Below are positions 9,415-21,645 of a stretch of 48,590 nucleotides of DNA, piece by piece (positions within the stretch are counted from its first letter, which is position 1; each line of letters opens with the position of its first letter). Made by a program: the position numbers and the translations under genes. The notes below the pieces were generated by a model. It was not told the origin of the DNA, did no database searches, and was given only the letters and a program-made list of their open reading frames with translations. Source of the stretch: Asterionellopsis glacialis (taxonomy: Eukaryota; Bacillariophyta; Plagiogrammaphyceae; Rhaphoneidales; Asterionellopsidaceae); NCBI GenBank assembly GCA_014885115.2, contig WKLE02000326.1, positions 6,034-54,623 of the forward strand, in the 5' to 3' direction.

Positions 9415-12302
9415 CTACGAGTTGCCTGTCAAGGCCTCGCACGTACAGCAGTCGCAATCTACAGAAGTGCAATCGATCGAGATGCTTGCACCAATATCAC
9501 ATATCGGTTGCGGCACAGAACCAGTCAGATCGTTGTCAGCCAGATACAAGTCAACTAATGAAGGGACAAAAACAACCAAAACAAGAAAAGGCATTAGCTA
9601 CAAACCATATATACCAAATTTAAAACAAACGGTGTCTTCTGTTGAACTTACTGAGGGACTCTAATTGTTGTAGTTCGGAAGGAACAGTTCCAGAGAAAAA
9701 GTTGTACTCGAGATTTAACTCGACTTAATATACAGTGAATAGAAACGGTTACAAAAGATTAAGTTAGAATTTCCTCACGAATCAATGCATACTATGAACT
9801 GAATGTAGTGGAAAACTTACGAAGGTTACCCATCAACCCAATCTCCGATGGAATCTCGCCTGAAAGGGAGTTGTAGAAAACTTCGAATACCTCAATATTT
9901 TCTAAATGTCCAATTGACACTGGCAATTTTCCATGGAACCCTTCAGTTTCAGCTTCCACATCTGACTGAATAGCTGCTCTGAATTCCAAAAGCGAAGTCA
10001 TTTTTCCAATGTTTTGAGGTAAAGTTCCGTTAAGATAGTTGTACGTCAAGTCCAGATACTCAAGCTCTTCAAGTTTAGTAATCTCGTCCGGAAGTGTTCC
10101 AGATAACCAATTGTAATTAAGGGACAAGACGTTAAGATTTATCAAATTACCAATCTCAGATGGAATTTCCCAACCAAGGAAATTACCTGCCATGGAAAGA
10201 CTAGTGAGGTCAACAAGTAGTCCAAATTCGGTTGGCAACCAACCTGAAAGTGAATTCCCGTCAATCTCGAGATGTTCCAATGAAGTAAGGCTTCCGATCT
10301 CACTTGGCAGCAACCCAGAAATTTCGTTATCATCGAGTTCGAGAGTTTTGAGCGAAACAAGTTGTCCTAGGTTTGTTGATAGCTCACCCTCGAGACTTGA
10401 GTCCTCCATGTTAAGATCAACAAGGCTTTGGACATTGTAGATGAAATCAGGTATGGTTTGTTTTTCGTATGCATTCCTCCCAAGTCTCAAACTTTCAAGC
10501 TGATACATTCCTGAAAGTTCATTGGGAATTACACCAGTCATATCATTGTGGTAATTCCAGAACACCTTTGTGTTGCTCAACGTGCCATATTCAACAGGAA
10601 TCTCACCACTGAAAAAATTGGCAGAGACATAGAGCTCTTCCAATAAAGCTAGCATTCCAATTTCAGAAGGGAGTGGTCCTTCCAGAAAGTTGTAATGGAG
10701 GTCAATGACTTGAAGGTCACGGCAATTACCAATTTCAGTTGGGAGTGCTCCATCAAAAGCGCTGTTGTCCAATAGTAACTCCCTCAGTTGCGACAACTCG
10801 CCTATCTCCTCTGGAATTGGACCATGAAAGTCAGATTCTCCAAAGTCAACTGTTTGTAGGAGATTCAGTTGCTTGATAGATACTGGAATAGTCCCATTTA
10901 AATAGTTGTCTCTCAAGGATATTTTCTCGAGCTTGGTGAGAGACTCATAAACTATGTCGGGTACGGTCCCTTCGATATAGTTTGAAGAAAGATCAAGGAT
11001 CTTAAGGTTGGAAAGAAGTGCGAGTTCAGGAGGTATCATTCCACTCAAGTCCGTATAATGCAAAAGTAAAGAATTGATTGTTCCACCATCACATTCGACT
11101 CCAAACCAAGTGCATTCGTGTTCAACACCCCAGTTTCCTTCGTTCGCCAAGATAATATCTCCACCAAACCCGTCCTGAATATCCATGAGAGTAGCATCGC
11201 TAGAATCACTCATGGCGTAGTAGAGAGAAAGAAGAGCATATCTTTGAATGATGTGGATTTGATTAGCTTCTGATGTATCAGCTGGGTCTACCGTGGAGAT
11301 ATCTTCTTCCACCAGATATCTCAAAGCAGAGTTTTGAGGACTACTCATGTCAATAACTGAAGACCCTCCATCACTACTGATTTCATTGATGATATTGATA
11401 AAGGCAATTTCTCTTCCCAAAGCCCCTTCTACTGCTTCTTTTTCTTGCACAGAATTGATATTTCCTCCATTTGAAGTTTCTGGTGCAACTGGCTCATTGC
11501 CATCAGTAGGGAAGGTGACTATTATTTCATCCGTTGGCCCTGCTGGAGTAATATATAGCACAGCAGTAGGCGAAGCTGATTCGGTCTCGGCGGTAACAGT
11601 CGAAACTGTTGGGCTCTCAGTGGCTACAGGTGATGCCGTTGGGTTCTCAGTGGCTACAGGTGAAGCGGTTGGGCTCTCAGTGGTTACAGGTGAAGCTGTT
11701 GGGCTCCCAGTGGCTACAGGCAAAATTGTTGGATTCTTAGTCCCGTCGGTTGCGTGTGCTGGTGCATGTGTTGGATGTTGTTCTAATATATCTTCTTCGG
11801 GAATAATTGTGACTTCAATGTCATCTTTTGACTCAATTGGAATTACATCCTCCATGACTGGAGGAGATGTTGACACCACATTGTCTTCGTCCTCCGAAAG
11901 TATATCTTTGTTCGTTGCATGTGGTTTGGAGGAATCAACTTTTTGTTGTAATCTTGAGCCTACAAACATAGAAAGACCGTGCGTAAATAGCAGCAATACC
12001 GCAAATTGACAATAATAGATACGCATTGATTTCCTGGATGTGCTAGGGTTGCAACCCCATCTTTCATTTTCAAAATCCCTGTCATCTGATGTATGGCCCA
12101 TGGGTACTGTCGAAAGCGAATGATCCGTGGATCCTTCTTCGTCACTAAGAGATGTAGATCCATCTTCTGACTTGATGAACCCCTGATTATGGACACTGCT
12201 GCTTCCTCCTAGAGGTCCTTCGGAATTTTGTTGTAAGGCCTCACTTGACCAGCTTGTTAACGATAACCATCCATTTGGAGGTGGTGAAGTTTGTGCAGAC
12301 AT
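9415..12302 (-). CDS. LRR membrane protein (three exons)
   Basis: Exons 12302-9821, 9723-9652 and 9554-9415, with introns of 97 bp each (GTAAGT donors, AG acceptors). The joined frame is continuous and gives 897 aa. The ATG at 12302 is preferred to an upstream TTG. Residues about 1-90 are Ser-rich and probably cytoplasmic. A membrane span follows at about 92-112. Next come an acidic/Thr-Pro stalk with PTASPVATES-type repeats and a cap segment ending ECTWFGVECDGG. About 18-20 plant-type LRRs (L..L.L..N.L.G.IP.EIG) follow. Splicing restores the last LRRs and adds a Cys-rich tail (IDCTSVDCDCCTC) matching the tail of the gene at 15124-20163. There is no kinase domain, so this is a receptor-like surface protein; the ligand is unknown. 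Gene structure confidence is high. Confidence 0.88.
11611..11730 (-). repeat. 30-bp tandem repeats encoding a PTASPVATES stalk
   Basis: Four adjacent 30-bp units, with degenerate flanking units, encode ten-residue Pro/Thr/Ser/Val blocks just outside the membrane span of the LRR protein. Units differ by a few bases. Such stalks are typically heavily O-glycosylated and vary in length between alleles. Confidence 0.75.
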
Positions 12303-12437
12303 TGTCAACTCTGTTAGAGTTACCAAATGATGAAATTAAAGATGAAAGTGTCTTATTGCTCAACCTGTGATTGTCAACTTTGTTAGAGTTACCAAATGAT
12401 GACATTAAGATGAAAGTGTATTATTGCTCAACCTGTG
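12301..12437. repeat. 69-bp tandem duplication at the LRR gene start
   Basis: Two head-to-tail copies, 12301-12369 and 12370-about 12437, both begin ATTGTCAACT and end CAACCTGTGA, with four or five differences. The proximal copy abuts, and shares two bases of, the LRR gene's ATG (12302-12300). The duplication therefore doubles the 5' leader or core promoter. Confidence 0.85.
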
Positions 12438-13258
12438 AGATGATGCTTGCGTTTCTAGAGAAGAGAAGCGTTGAGAATTTTGGAAATTTCACATCAATAT
12501 CCCATAATCAATCTGGGGTTTGCGTTGTACAACTTTTTTCGTCCAGATCATGTGTGATACGCAATTGAAATAGAGCATCGTACAACACATACTGGATCGG
12601 ATATGCAAAATATGCTGCTTAACTTTTCTACCATACTTGACGTCCAGTATTTGGAACATGTACTCTCACGTTTGGAAAGACTGTCCAGCGTGCGTTGACG
12701 GTGAAGGGGTGGGTGCGCCAACGACAAGATATAAGAAAAAGATACCGCTTCATAATCTGTCATCTGTAGGAGTGCGTAAACATGAATAAACTACATTACC
12801 GTGATGACGTCATTCGGCAAGAACAAAAAATGAACAAGAAATTTGAAGTAGATTACTGTATCCATAACCAGCACCAGTTCTTCATAAAATAAGCCAACCT
12901 GGTACTGTACATTCGAACTACTTACGATACTTGGTTGGAAAGGAATACGAATAGAAAAGGGGGATAGAAACTGAATGCGCAAGATCCATGTGGCTGAATC
13001 CAAGTGGCTGAGGAAGTTCTGAAGATCGACAAAAAATTAGATGCGTTATGATACCAATAACTAGGACCAGGTAGTCCTATCCTGTAGTCCTAGAGATTTC
13101 TGAAAGGGTACCAGACATGATTATTCCATTCTTTTTTTTTGCTACGTTGGGTGGTTGTCTGAGAGCAAAATCAGAGAAGTGCACCAACTAAATCATCATT
13201 AGTTTCCTGGTCTAGTAACGGTAGTTTCTGCCGCTACTTTCTTTCATAAACGCAAGAA
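12438..13258. other. Intergenic region between divergent LRR gene and hydrolase pseudogene
   Basis: No supported gene. It contains CTGGTACTGTAC- and GGACCAGGTAGTCCT-type short inverted words near 12898 and 13068, and a poly-T run near 13130. Confidence 0.5.
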
Positions 13259-14453
13259 ATGCTATTCTACTACATCAACCTCGGCCTCCGAGTGTTCTTT
13301 GGTGCGATTGCTGGAATTCTCAAATTACCCCAGTTCTTTGTCACTGCATGGATAACGGGAAAGACCACCCCGGCGTACAATCCAGATGGAATTGAGCTCG
13401 GTGCTTCTCTTCTTCGATATTTGAAGTCAAACGGCAGTCGTACTACCAATCCTGACCGTTTTGCTAATGTTACCATAACCACCAAGGATGGCGTGAAGCT
13501 TCATGCGGTCATCGATGCAGGTCAGAGAGGAAAGAAGGGTAGGAGATCAATTGTTTTTGTGCATAGATTAGTTGGCACGAACAGTTAGAGTATTTTTTGC
13601 AGCTGCAGGTCACCCAGTTCTAGCCTTTGATATGCGTGGATATGGAAAGTGCGACAAGCCCTCAGGAATCGACAAGTATGACATCGTTAAGGTGTTAGCT
13701 GAGGATGTACGTGCAGTCTTAAACTATTTCAAGAAGGACCTTGCATCCGACGCAACATTGAAACCATTGCTTGTGTCTCATTATTGGGGCTCGATCGTCT
13801 GTTGGAACTATGCTTGTCAAGAGCAAACCATAGCAGTTGGAGATATCGCAGGTCTTGTATCTCTTGCTATACCGCCTCCAAGAATGTTTGAGGATAACAT
13901 GGATATGAAGCAGTTATGGTCATCGTTGTACATTATATTTTTCAACGTGCCATGGTTGCCCGAGAAAATATGTCTTGCTGGAAATGCATGTCTGATTGGC
14001 GTGCTCATAAAAGATACGAAAAGGACAAAGATTCCAGACTGGCTAATCAACATTTTCAGAGGCAATGTTCTTCAAGAAGGTTCAATGGAGGCACAATTTA
14101 ATTATTACCGTACACTTGTTCAACAGCCAGCTTCACCGGTCAAAGAAGATTATGGAACAAAGGAGAATCCCTTACCCCTTCCTACTCTTGTTATCAGAGG
14201 ATTGGATGACGTAGCGATTAGGGACAGCGTATTCAAAACCATGCAGATGTATCTGAAAAATAATAAACTTGTCAATCTTGAGAACTGCTCGCATTGGATC
14301 CAACTAGACTGCCCCAATGGGGTAAATAGCGAAAATGGAGGCTTCCTTAGTAATCTTTCTTAGCTTGCTTTTGAGGAGTACAACAAAGACAAACAAGCTA
14401 ATAAAGATGCAAGGGAAAAGTCAACCGAGGAGACCCCAAGCAGTTTTTCCTGA
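13259..14453 (+). pseudogene. Epoxide-hydrolase-like alpha/beta hydrolase, decayed
   Basis: ATG at 13259 starts an N-terminal helix and the usual lead-in (ANVTITTKDGVKLHAV, then SIVFVH). The frame breaks at about 13565-13580: the expected HGFP-type oxyanion segment and following residues are missing and the frame shifts. The rest continues in another frame from LARTVRVFFAAAGHPVLAFD with MRGYGKCDKP. The nucleophile elbow reads LVSHYWGS, where epoxide hydrolases have GHDWGG; the catalytic Asp codon is TAT at 13782-13784. GLDDVAIRDS and CSHWIQLDC (acid and His regions) remain. A TAG at 14361 interrupts the frame, which otherwise continues as LAFEEYNKDKQANKDAREKS to TGA at 14451. With three independent lesions it is very probably inactive. 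Confidence 0.82.
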
Positions 14454-15123
14454 TATATTAGTCTAGAAGCAGCTTATTAATACACTACATTTTTGCACAA
14501 GGTGCGGGCACCTTTGTGGTTATTACACGTGTAGAATCAGCGCAAAGCTGCCTACTTTTTGTTTCGAATCAGACGTATATTTATTTTCCTGTGTCTATTA
14601 TTTCGACCCTTCATGACATTATGATGAAGCACTTGACAATAATTTGAATTCTTCTCCAAGGTCTCTTGATGTACCAGGTACCTCTTATAGCTGCTATGAT
14701 ATTGTTAATTGGTGACGAAGTAGTTTCTGTTGTGTCAGTCAAAATTTTAAAGCTACAACAAACGTGAATTATCTATCACAAAAAGATGGCGCTGCAAATG
14801 CTACAATGGCCAGGAAGTAACTAGTTCCCTCCAAGACAACGATGAACATTTTTGTTACATAAAAATGACAGATTAACCAAGATATAGTATGAAGTGTGAA
14901 TGAATTTTTTCAAAATTGTTCTTGACGTATCTACGCTGTAGAAGAACACCCCATTTCTCAGCAAAAGCAGCATACCATGTAAAGCCACGTGAAATTAGTA
15001 TTGAATGAAAATGGAATGATTTCGCCAAGGTAAATTATCAATATATAAATGAAATTTCTAAAATAGCGTTGATCTACGGTACAGGAAGGATTGCATGAGA
15101 AGCGAGTGCTGTTGCTGACTTGA
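14454..15123. other. Intergenic region, no gene seen
   Basis: 670 bp of AT-rich sequence between the convergent hydrolase remnant and the second LRR gene. It holds one GTACCAGGTACC word at about 14670-14681 and no supported coding sequence. Confidence 0.5.
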
Positions 15124-18100
15124 TTACTTTGAAAAACATTCAGTACAACACTTGCAGGTAACCTCTGCACAGTCCGCGCTGACCCTGGGCGGAAGACTAT
15201 TGGTCGTGCAAATACCCGGAGGAACAACACCAGTGAAGGAATTTCCGCCAAGATAAACATTTTCTATCTTGTTCAACTCCTCGAGTTCAACTGGAACTTC
15301 TCCCATAAGGTAGTTCTTCTCAAGGTTCAATACTCTCAACTTATTCAGTTTGCCAAGTTCGGATGGGATTTCGCCAACAAGAGCATTTTCATCTGCTTCG
15401 AATACCTCAAGATTGGCCAAATTACCCAGTGATGTAGGCAAAAATCCACCGATTCCTGGCTGGTTAACGTCCTCGTGACGATTTTTGTTTACTCTTAATT
15501 CAACGAGTTTCCCTAAGTTTCCAATATTTGAAGGTAAACTTCCTGTGAAATAATTGTCATATAACGACAATACTGCAAGATCAACAAGATTAGTGATTCC
15601 GTCGGGAATCATACCCGTAAGGTAATTCCTGTCACACTGCAATGTTTCAAGTTTAACAAGATTTGAAACTTCTTGTGGAAGTTTTCCATCCAAGTTGTTG
15701 TAGTCAATTCTCATATCCCTCAACGATGTCATGTAACCAATTTCAGTAGGGATATCACCGGATAAGAAGTTATCTTCCACACGAAGCCTAACAAGCTCTT
15801 CCATGGCGCCAATTTGCGAAGGAAGCATGCCTGAAATATAATTGTTGTAGATATAAAAAGTTTTCAGTTTGGATAGATTTGAGATCCTCGAAGAAATGGG
15901 TCCTGTAAGACTGGCCCTCTGCATTCGTAGCTCAACTAAGTTTTTAAAGTCATAAATGAACTCTGGAATGGGTGCTCGGTCTAGACCGGTGTCGCCCAAT
16001 CGCAAATCTTGAATCTCTGCCATGTTTGCATATTCTGAAGGTATTGAACCCTCAAATGTATTGTCTTCAATCCATAGGCGCCCTGTTCAGATAAGGAATA
16101 TAGATAAAAATGATTTGTCAGAAAGACAGCATATCGCTCATTTAGTTTTTAATCTTTGCGAAGATGAAAACTTACATAATCCGGTCAAAGCCCCTAGTTC
16201 TGTAGGGAGTTCGCCAGTCAACAAATTGTTGGAAAAGTAAAGGAATCTCATGTTTGTTAACAACCCGAATTCCGTAGGGATATTGCCCGTAAGACTGTTG
16301 ATGTCCAAGTCAAAAATGCCGAGAGATTCGATCTTTCCAAATTCAGATGGGATAGAACCATCAAAGTTATTTGAAAAAAGAGTCAGTTCTTGAAGATTCT
16401 GTAACAAACCAAATTCAGTTGGAAGATTACCTCCCATTTCGTTTTCATCCATGACAATGCGTTCAATACTCTTCAAGTTTGACACTGTCGACGGAATACT
16501 ACCAGTCAATTTGTTTTCGCGAAGTTGAAGAACTCTTAATTCACTCAAAGACCAGAATGCCTCAGGTATGTCTCCGGAAAGATCGTTATCACTCATGTCC
16601 AAGCTAATGAGCTTATCCAGCAATGCAATCTCTGATGGAAGACTTCCTTGTAATTTATTTCCGGAAAGATTCAATTCAACCACAGTGCGCTTATCATCAC
16701 CACAGGTAACTCCAAACCAAAAGCACTCATCTCCTTTAAGCCAGTTGACTTCCTCCTTCCAAGTCTCGGGGCTTTCAAACCATAGAGAAGCAAGTGCGTA
16801 GCGCTGAGAAATACGAATAGTCTGCGAAGGATCAGCCGGATTTAAGGCAAGCGCGTCGTCTCTAAGAATCCAGTTGAGAGCTTGGGACTGAGAACTTCCA
16901 GCATTTTCAAGTGCGGCGCTATCCTTACTAATACTCCTGACATACTTCTCAAGCGCTTCAGCTCGCTCACTGACTGAAAACTCTGGGATATCCCCCTGAG
17001 GGTCTTGGTTGCCAGTACTGCCTTCTTTGGGTCTCTCAGCACTAGAAGAGTCGCCCCCGAATTTTCCTGAGCCGAATCCAATACTGAGTGTCAGTATTAA
17101 AATGATAATGCATACTAGGCATACACACATCGCGATGCGTCTCAATCCAAACAAGCTTGAATGTCCACCGTTTTCGTTTTTTAGATCTCCTTCATCGTCA
17201 AATCCTTCTGGTATTGCCACCGCTGACCGTTTGCCATTGCCTGCACCTTCTAGCTCGGGGATCTGTGATCTTGTCTTACTTTCAATTTCATGTTGAGCAC
17301 TTCGTGTAGCATCGTCGTCATGATGGAAATCACGAAGGAGTTCACCATTGTTAGCTGGAATTGCTGGTTGACCATTGTTCTCAGATTTGAAATCTCGAAG
17401 AAGTGGACCAACTTCTTCAGATTGAGAAGTTGTACTTGTACCAAGATCTCGAAGAATTGCGATATTCTGAGCATTACTTAGTTCAGTTGTGACACTGTTG
17501 GTGTGATAGCTATCATCCATCATCTGTACCGATACCGATTCGTCTTGAACAGAGTCATCTTGAAAAGAATCGTTTACCATTAATTCCTTGCGTAGAGAGT
17601 CAAGAAGACTAGGTTGGTCGTATTCTTCCCATGGCATCGATTCATCGAACAAAAGTGAGGGACCTTCCAAAACCTCGTTTATAGAAGGAGACCTTTTGGA
17701 AGCCGCCGCTACAATGGCAGAAGCAGATACTTCAGCAATCTCAACATTAGTACTGACTTCATTTTCAATCTCTTCAGCATTTTCTTCGGGGGTCTTTGTC
17801 GTTACGACTTCTTGCGTTGTTGAAAATTCATCTCCCTTCGTTTCAGAAGCTTTTCCGTTTCTGGTGGTTGACGACACTAATGGTTCGTTTACAGTCTTAC
17901 CTTCGCTTGAGGTAGTTGCTACTGCAAGTCCAGTCGCAAGAGCTGCACCAGCCACTGCTGCTGCCACGATATTGTTGTTGTCATCTGAAGAATTTTCATT
18001 ATCGAAGTCTTTTTCCTTCAATTGTTCTTCTTCTTCGGTCACACCATCTTTTTCATTTAGTTTGGTGTCTTCTGCTGTATTTTCAGCGGTCTGTTCAACA

Positions 18101-20163
18101 TTCTTTTCATCCTGTGGTGCAATTGTCGTAGCAGCTACAACAGGTTCGTCCATCTTTTTGTCTTCGATTGTTTCAACCTCTTCATCGTCCTTTTCCTCGA
18201 TGTCACTTGTTTCAGCTTGGTCAACATTCTCTGTTCGTTCGTTACTTTTGTCTTCAACATCATTGGCTTCAGACTCTTCGAATGATTTATTATCATCCGC
18301 CCATCCTCCCTTAGATTCGACGGATTCAGTAGTTACATCTTCCTCAATACCAGTTGCTGCTACTACTGCTGTAGACTTTGAATCGGTGCTTTCATTCTCG
18401 ACTTGAGCTTCTGGCTCAGCTTCGACAGAACGAGCAGCACTGACTTGGTCTTCATCGGCAGGGAGGACAGCTACATCTGGTTCTTGTACCAGGTCTTCTG
18501 GATCCTTTCCATCTTCAATGGTTGCGGCCATTGGTGTGACAGTTTCTTCAGGCTTGGAATCTTCTTCGACTTGCTCTTCGTCATCATTGACTTCCGTGAG
18601 TTCCTCCTTTTCAGTAGCCTCATACACTGGGAGAACTTCATTTGCATCCTCAACAGCATCTTCCGTAGTATCAGCTTGAGGTTTTGATGCGTCGTCCACA
18701 GCAACTTCTTCTGTTGTTGTGTCCGATGGTTCTCTGAGCTCAGTCTCTGTGTTGTCAACTTCTGTAGTTGTTTCTTTAGGTTCTGATGATTCCGTGTCTT
18801 CAGTGACTTCTTCCTTGACTGCAACTGCTACTTTAGACTCGGACTCTTCTGTAAGAGGAATTTCTCCCCCTTCATCAGTTTCGACTTGAGCTGATTCTTC
18901 TTCGACACTGACGGTTCCAGACGATGTAATTTCGTTATCTTGGGTGGTCGGGCCTTCATTTTCAGTTGCATCTGACGCCACAACAACATCAGTTTCGTTT
19001 GCTTCCACTTCCGCAGAAACTTCAGTCTCAGTTTCAGTTTGGGCAACGACAGATGGCTTCTCTTCATCCTGATCAACAGGAGAAGTTTCGACAGCCGTCT
19101 CCTCGGTAGCAACATCAAGCTCTGCATCGTTAACTTCTTCGTTAAGTACAACGCCTGCGGTGACAGCAGTTGCCGCAACTCCAGCTGCTGCCAGAGCACC
19201 AGCGTTCTCCTTGCCGTCGTTGTTTGAGTCTTCTTCTTGCTCAGGTAACGGTGACGACTCCTCTTCCTTCTTGTCGTCTTTGTTTGAGTCTTCTTCTTGC
19301 TCAGGTAACGGTGACGACTCAACTTCCTTCTTGCCGTCTTTGTTTGAGTCTTCTTCTTGCTCAGCTAAAGGTGACGACTCAACTTCCTTCTTGCCGTCTT
19401 CGTTTGAGTCTTCTTCTTGCTCAGCTAACGGTGACGACTCCTCTTCCTTCTTGTCGTCTTTGTTTGAGTCTTCTTCTTGCTCAGCTAACGGTGACGACTC
19501 CTCTTCCTTCTCCTGTTCTTCTTCCGGGGGTGATATTGTTTGCTTTTGCGTTGTGTCGTCATTTGTTACAGCTGTTAAAGTGTCATTTTTGTCAGATGTT
19601 CTTGTGATGGTCGTCGCAATTGCTGCTGTTGTTGCTTTCTTTTCGTCTAGAGGACAAGATGACTCATCATCGAATGAAGGTGCTCGCGTTGGTTGTTTTC
19701 CGTAATCACCAAGGTCCACAAAATCAGTGCTACTTGTACTATTACTCTCCTTTTGTGGTGTAGGTGGAAGTTTCGTGACACGAATTTCATCTTCCTTCTT
19801 TTCTTCAAAGAGTTCTTTATTTGTTTTCTTCTTTTTACCACTGTGCATAATTTTTTCATCCATTGGCATATCTTCTTCGGAAGATGAGTCCCCATAGTCT
19901 CCGTCTTCTTCGACCCATGTGTTCTTTGTTTCGGGTGTGTCGTTTTTTGAATAGGCATTGTGCAAAATTGTCGATGGTGGCTTTACAGGAGTTTTTGAAA
20001 CCAAAGTTTTGGAATTCTTGATGTTAAGGGAATAATCTTCATCTTCGATGGAAGATACATCAGATTGTTCATCGAAAGGTTGATCGTCCGAAACAAGCGA
20101 TTCATTAAGATCGATCGTTTGTGGTGGACTCATATCCATTGCTTCCAATGTAGAAGCTTCCAT
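15124..20163 (-). CDS. Large LRR membrane protein with long acidic intracellular region (two exons)
   Basis: Exon 1 is 20163-16176 and exon 2 is 16082-15124. The 93-bp intron has a GTAAGT donor and CAG acceptor. Splicing joins two LRR stretches in frame and gives 1648 aa. Residues about 1-1000 are acidic, Ser/Thr/Glu/Val-rich and probably disordered. They include five 20-residue repeats (about 219-317) and two Ala/Val-rich hydrophobic patches (about 323-341 and 730-748). A strong membrane span lies at about 1008-1028 (CVCLVCIIILILTLSIGFG). Then come a stalk, a cap (QRYALASLWF; ECFWFGVTCGDD) and about 18 LRRs. The Cys-rich tail (CAEVTCKCCTECF) matches the LRR gene at 9415-12302. No kinase domain is present. 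The role is probably cell-surface recognition or adhesion; ligand and partners are unknown. Confidence 0.88.
19211..19510 (-). repeat. Five 60-bp tandem repeats inside the large LRR gene
   Basis: The period is exactly 60 bp, giving five 20-residue units of the form E-x-ESSPL-x-EQEEDSN-x-D-x-K-x. The copies are nearly identical at the DNA level, with substitutions mainly at one or two codons. This implies recent expansion or ongoing homogenisation in an acidic intracellular region. Confidence 0.9.
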
Positions 20164-21645
20164 TTTTAACTGCCGTTGTTACTTTGCCTTGGTGTTGTTG
20201 ATTAGTTAGTAATCGATGTTGCTGCTGTTGCTGTTGTGTCCGTTGATCGTGTGGAAAGATGAAAACCGCAGGCAGGGTGGAGGTGCGATGAAGTGATAAT
20301 GCGGCTACTTTTGAAATAATTGGGAACTTTAACTAGTTATTTAGTGGCAAGTTAGCGTACGATCTCGTACCAGTACAGGAACAATTTTCATTTAGCTGTG
20401 CATAGATTTTATACTAGCGTAAGTACTGACATTTTGGTCAGTTTTTCTGTTCTCAGTGCACCTGCCAATCTTGTTTAATCAAAATAGCTGTCGCGTGATC
20501 GACTGTCATTTTTTGAACTTATTAAGCTCCATCCAAACCGCGGAATTGTGTGTGTGACAGTAAAAACAAATTTCATTTTCGTTAAGTACATCCTATCTTT
20601 GGTTTGTTCAATTTTTCATACTAATAATCATGATTAGGGAGCAAGCCAGTCTTAGAAGATTGAAATATTGACAGTTCACAAGACCGAATAGACATTTCAA
20701 AAATCTGTGGAGGTGTGAATGACAGACGTCCATGGCTCGAATTTTTAGGATCCAAACGGACGTTGAGATCCGTGATTGGCTCAATTCAAGATTCCCCGAA
20801 TTCCGTTCCAACTCATCGACGAATCATTGTTTTCTTTATCGATAGTGAATCTTTGTTCGATTAATTCGATTCTTTTGGGATTGATCAAAATCTCATAGAC
20901 AGACGGACTATCAGAAAAAGACAACACCAGAGAAATCAATGTTCTGATTTATTGGTGTACCTGGTACTGGTATAATATTTACGAGTACCTGGTAAGCTTA
21001 GCCGAAAGAACGTTCCAACCAAGTTCCAACCAAAATATATCATACGCACCTTTTTGCCGAAAACCCCAAGGTCTCTAGAATTACAAAATTCGAAGATACT
21101 TGAACTTTGGAAAATGAATTGGATACTGAAAATTTTGTTCTGATCGATGTAAGTTTTGCCGAAATCCTAATGGTCTAGACTAAAGATTAAAAGAGGCTTT
21201 ATCAAATATGTTGGAACATGAAATGGTTAGCAAAATTTGCTGAATATAATTTGAAAGTTTTCAAAAAATATACTAGTATTATATACCAATTTTTCAACTT
21301 CTTGTTTCATGATGAAAACCCTAACAATTTAAAAACTAGATACTAATTTATATAACATTAAAGGTTGGCACATAAACTGATTGCTATCGGTACCTGAGGG
21401 GGGGGGTAACAAGATGATACAAATCCTCATGTCCTTGTTACATTTAATTTTTTAACCTTTTGTTTTAAAGAAAACCGTGTTGATGCCCTCATGTCACATC
21501 CTTTTGAAACATAAGTAGGGGCATCCAATAATTTTATATTTAAACTTGCAGATTCCATGTAAATTAGTTTCACTATACGTATAGCTATTCCATTCCTACT
21601 ACTAACAAAATCATAACCTATTACTACAAATTACTTTTGAAAAAA
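20164..21645. other. Intergenic region, no gene seen
   Basis: 1.5 kb. It starts with a GCT/GTT-rich stretch upstream of the LRR gene. GTACCTGGTAC (20957-20967) and GTACCTGGTA (20985-20994) lie close together, and a run of nine or ten G occurs near 21407-21416. No coding sequence is supported. Confidence 0.5.

Noticed and set aside
11347..12009. 220-codon plus-strand frame
   Set aside because: Antisense to the LRR stalk; the apparent GEAVGLSV repeats are the reverse of the PTASP repeats.
17588..18406. 272-codon plus-strand frame, Ser/Val-rich
   Set aside because: Antisense to the acidic Glu/Thr-rich region of the large LRR gene; its composition is the mirror of those codons.
19211..19510. 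Regular 60-bp repeats as a CRISPR-like array
   Set aside because: Contiguous in-frame coding repeats without unique spacers, in a eukaryotic gene.
19160..19705. 181-codon plus-strand frame with FESSSCSGNGDD repeats
   Set aside because: Antisense to the five 60-bp repeats in the large LRR gene.
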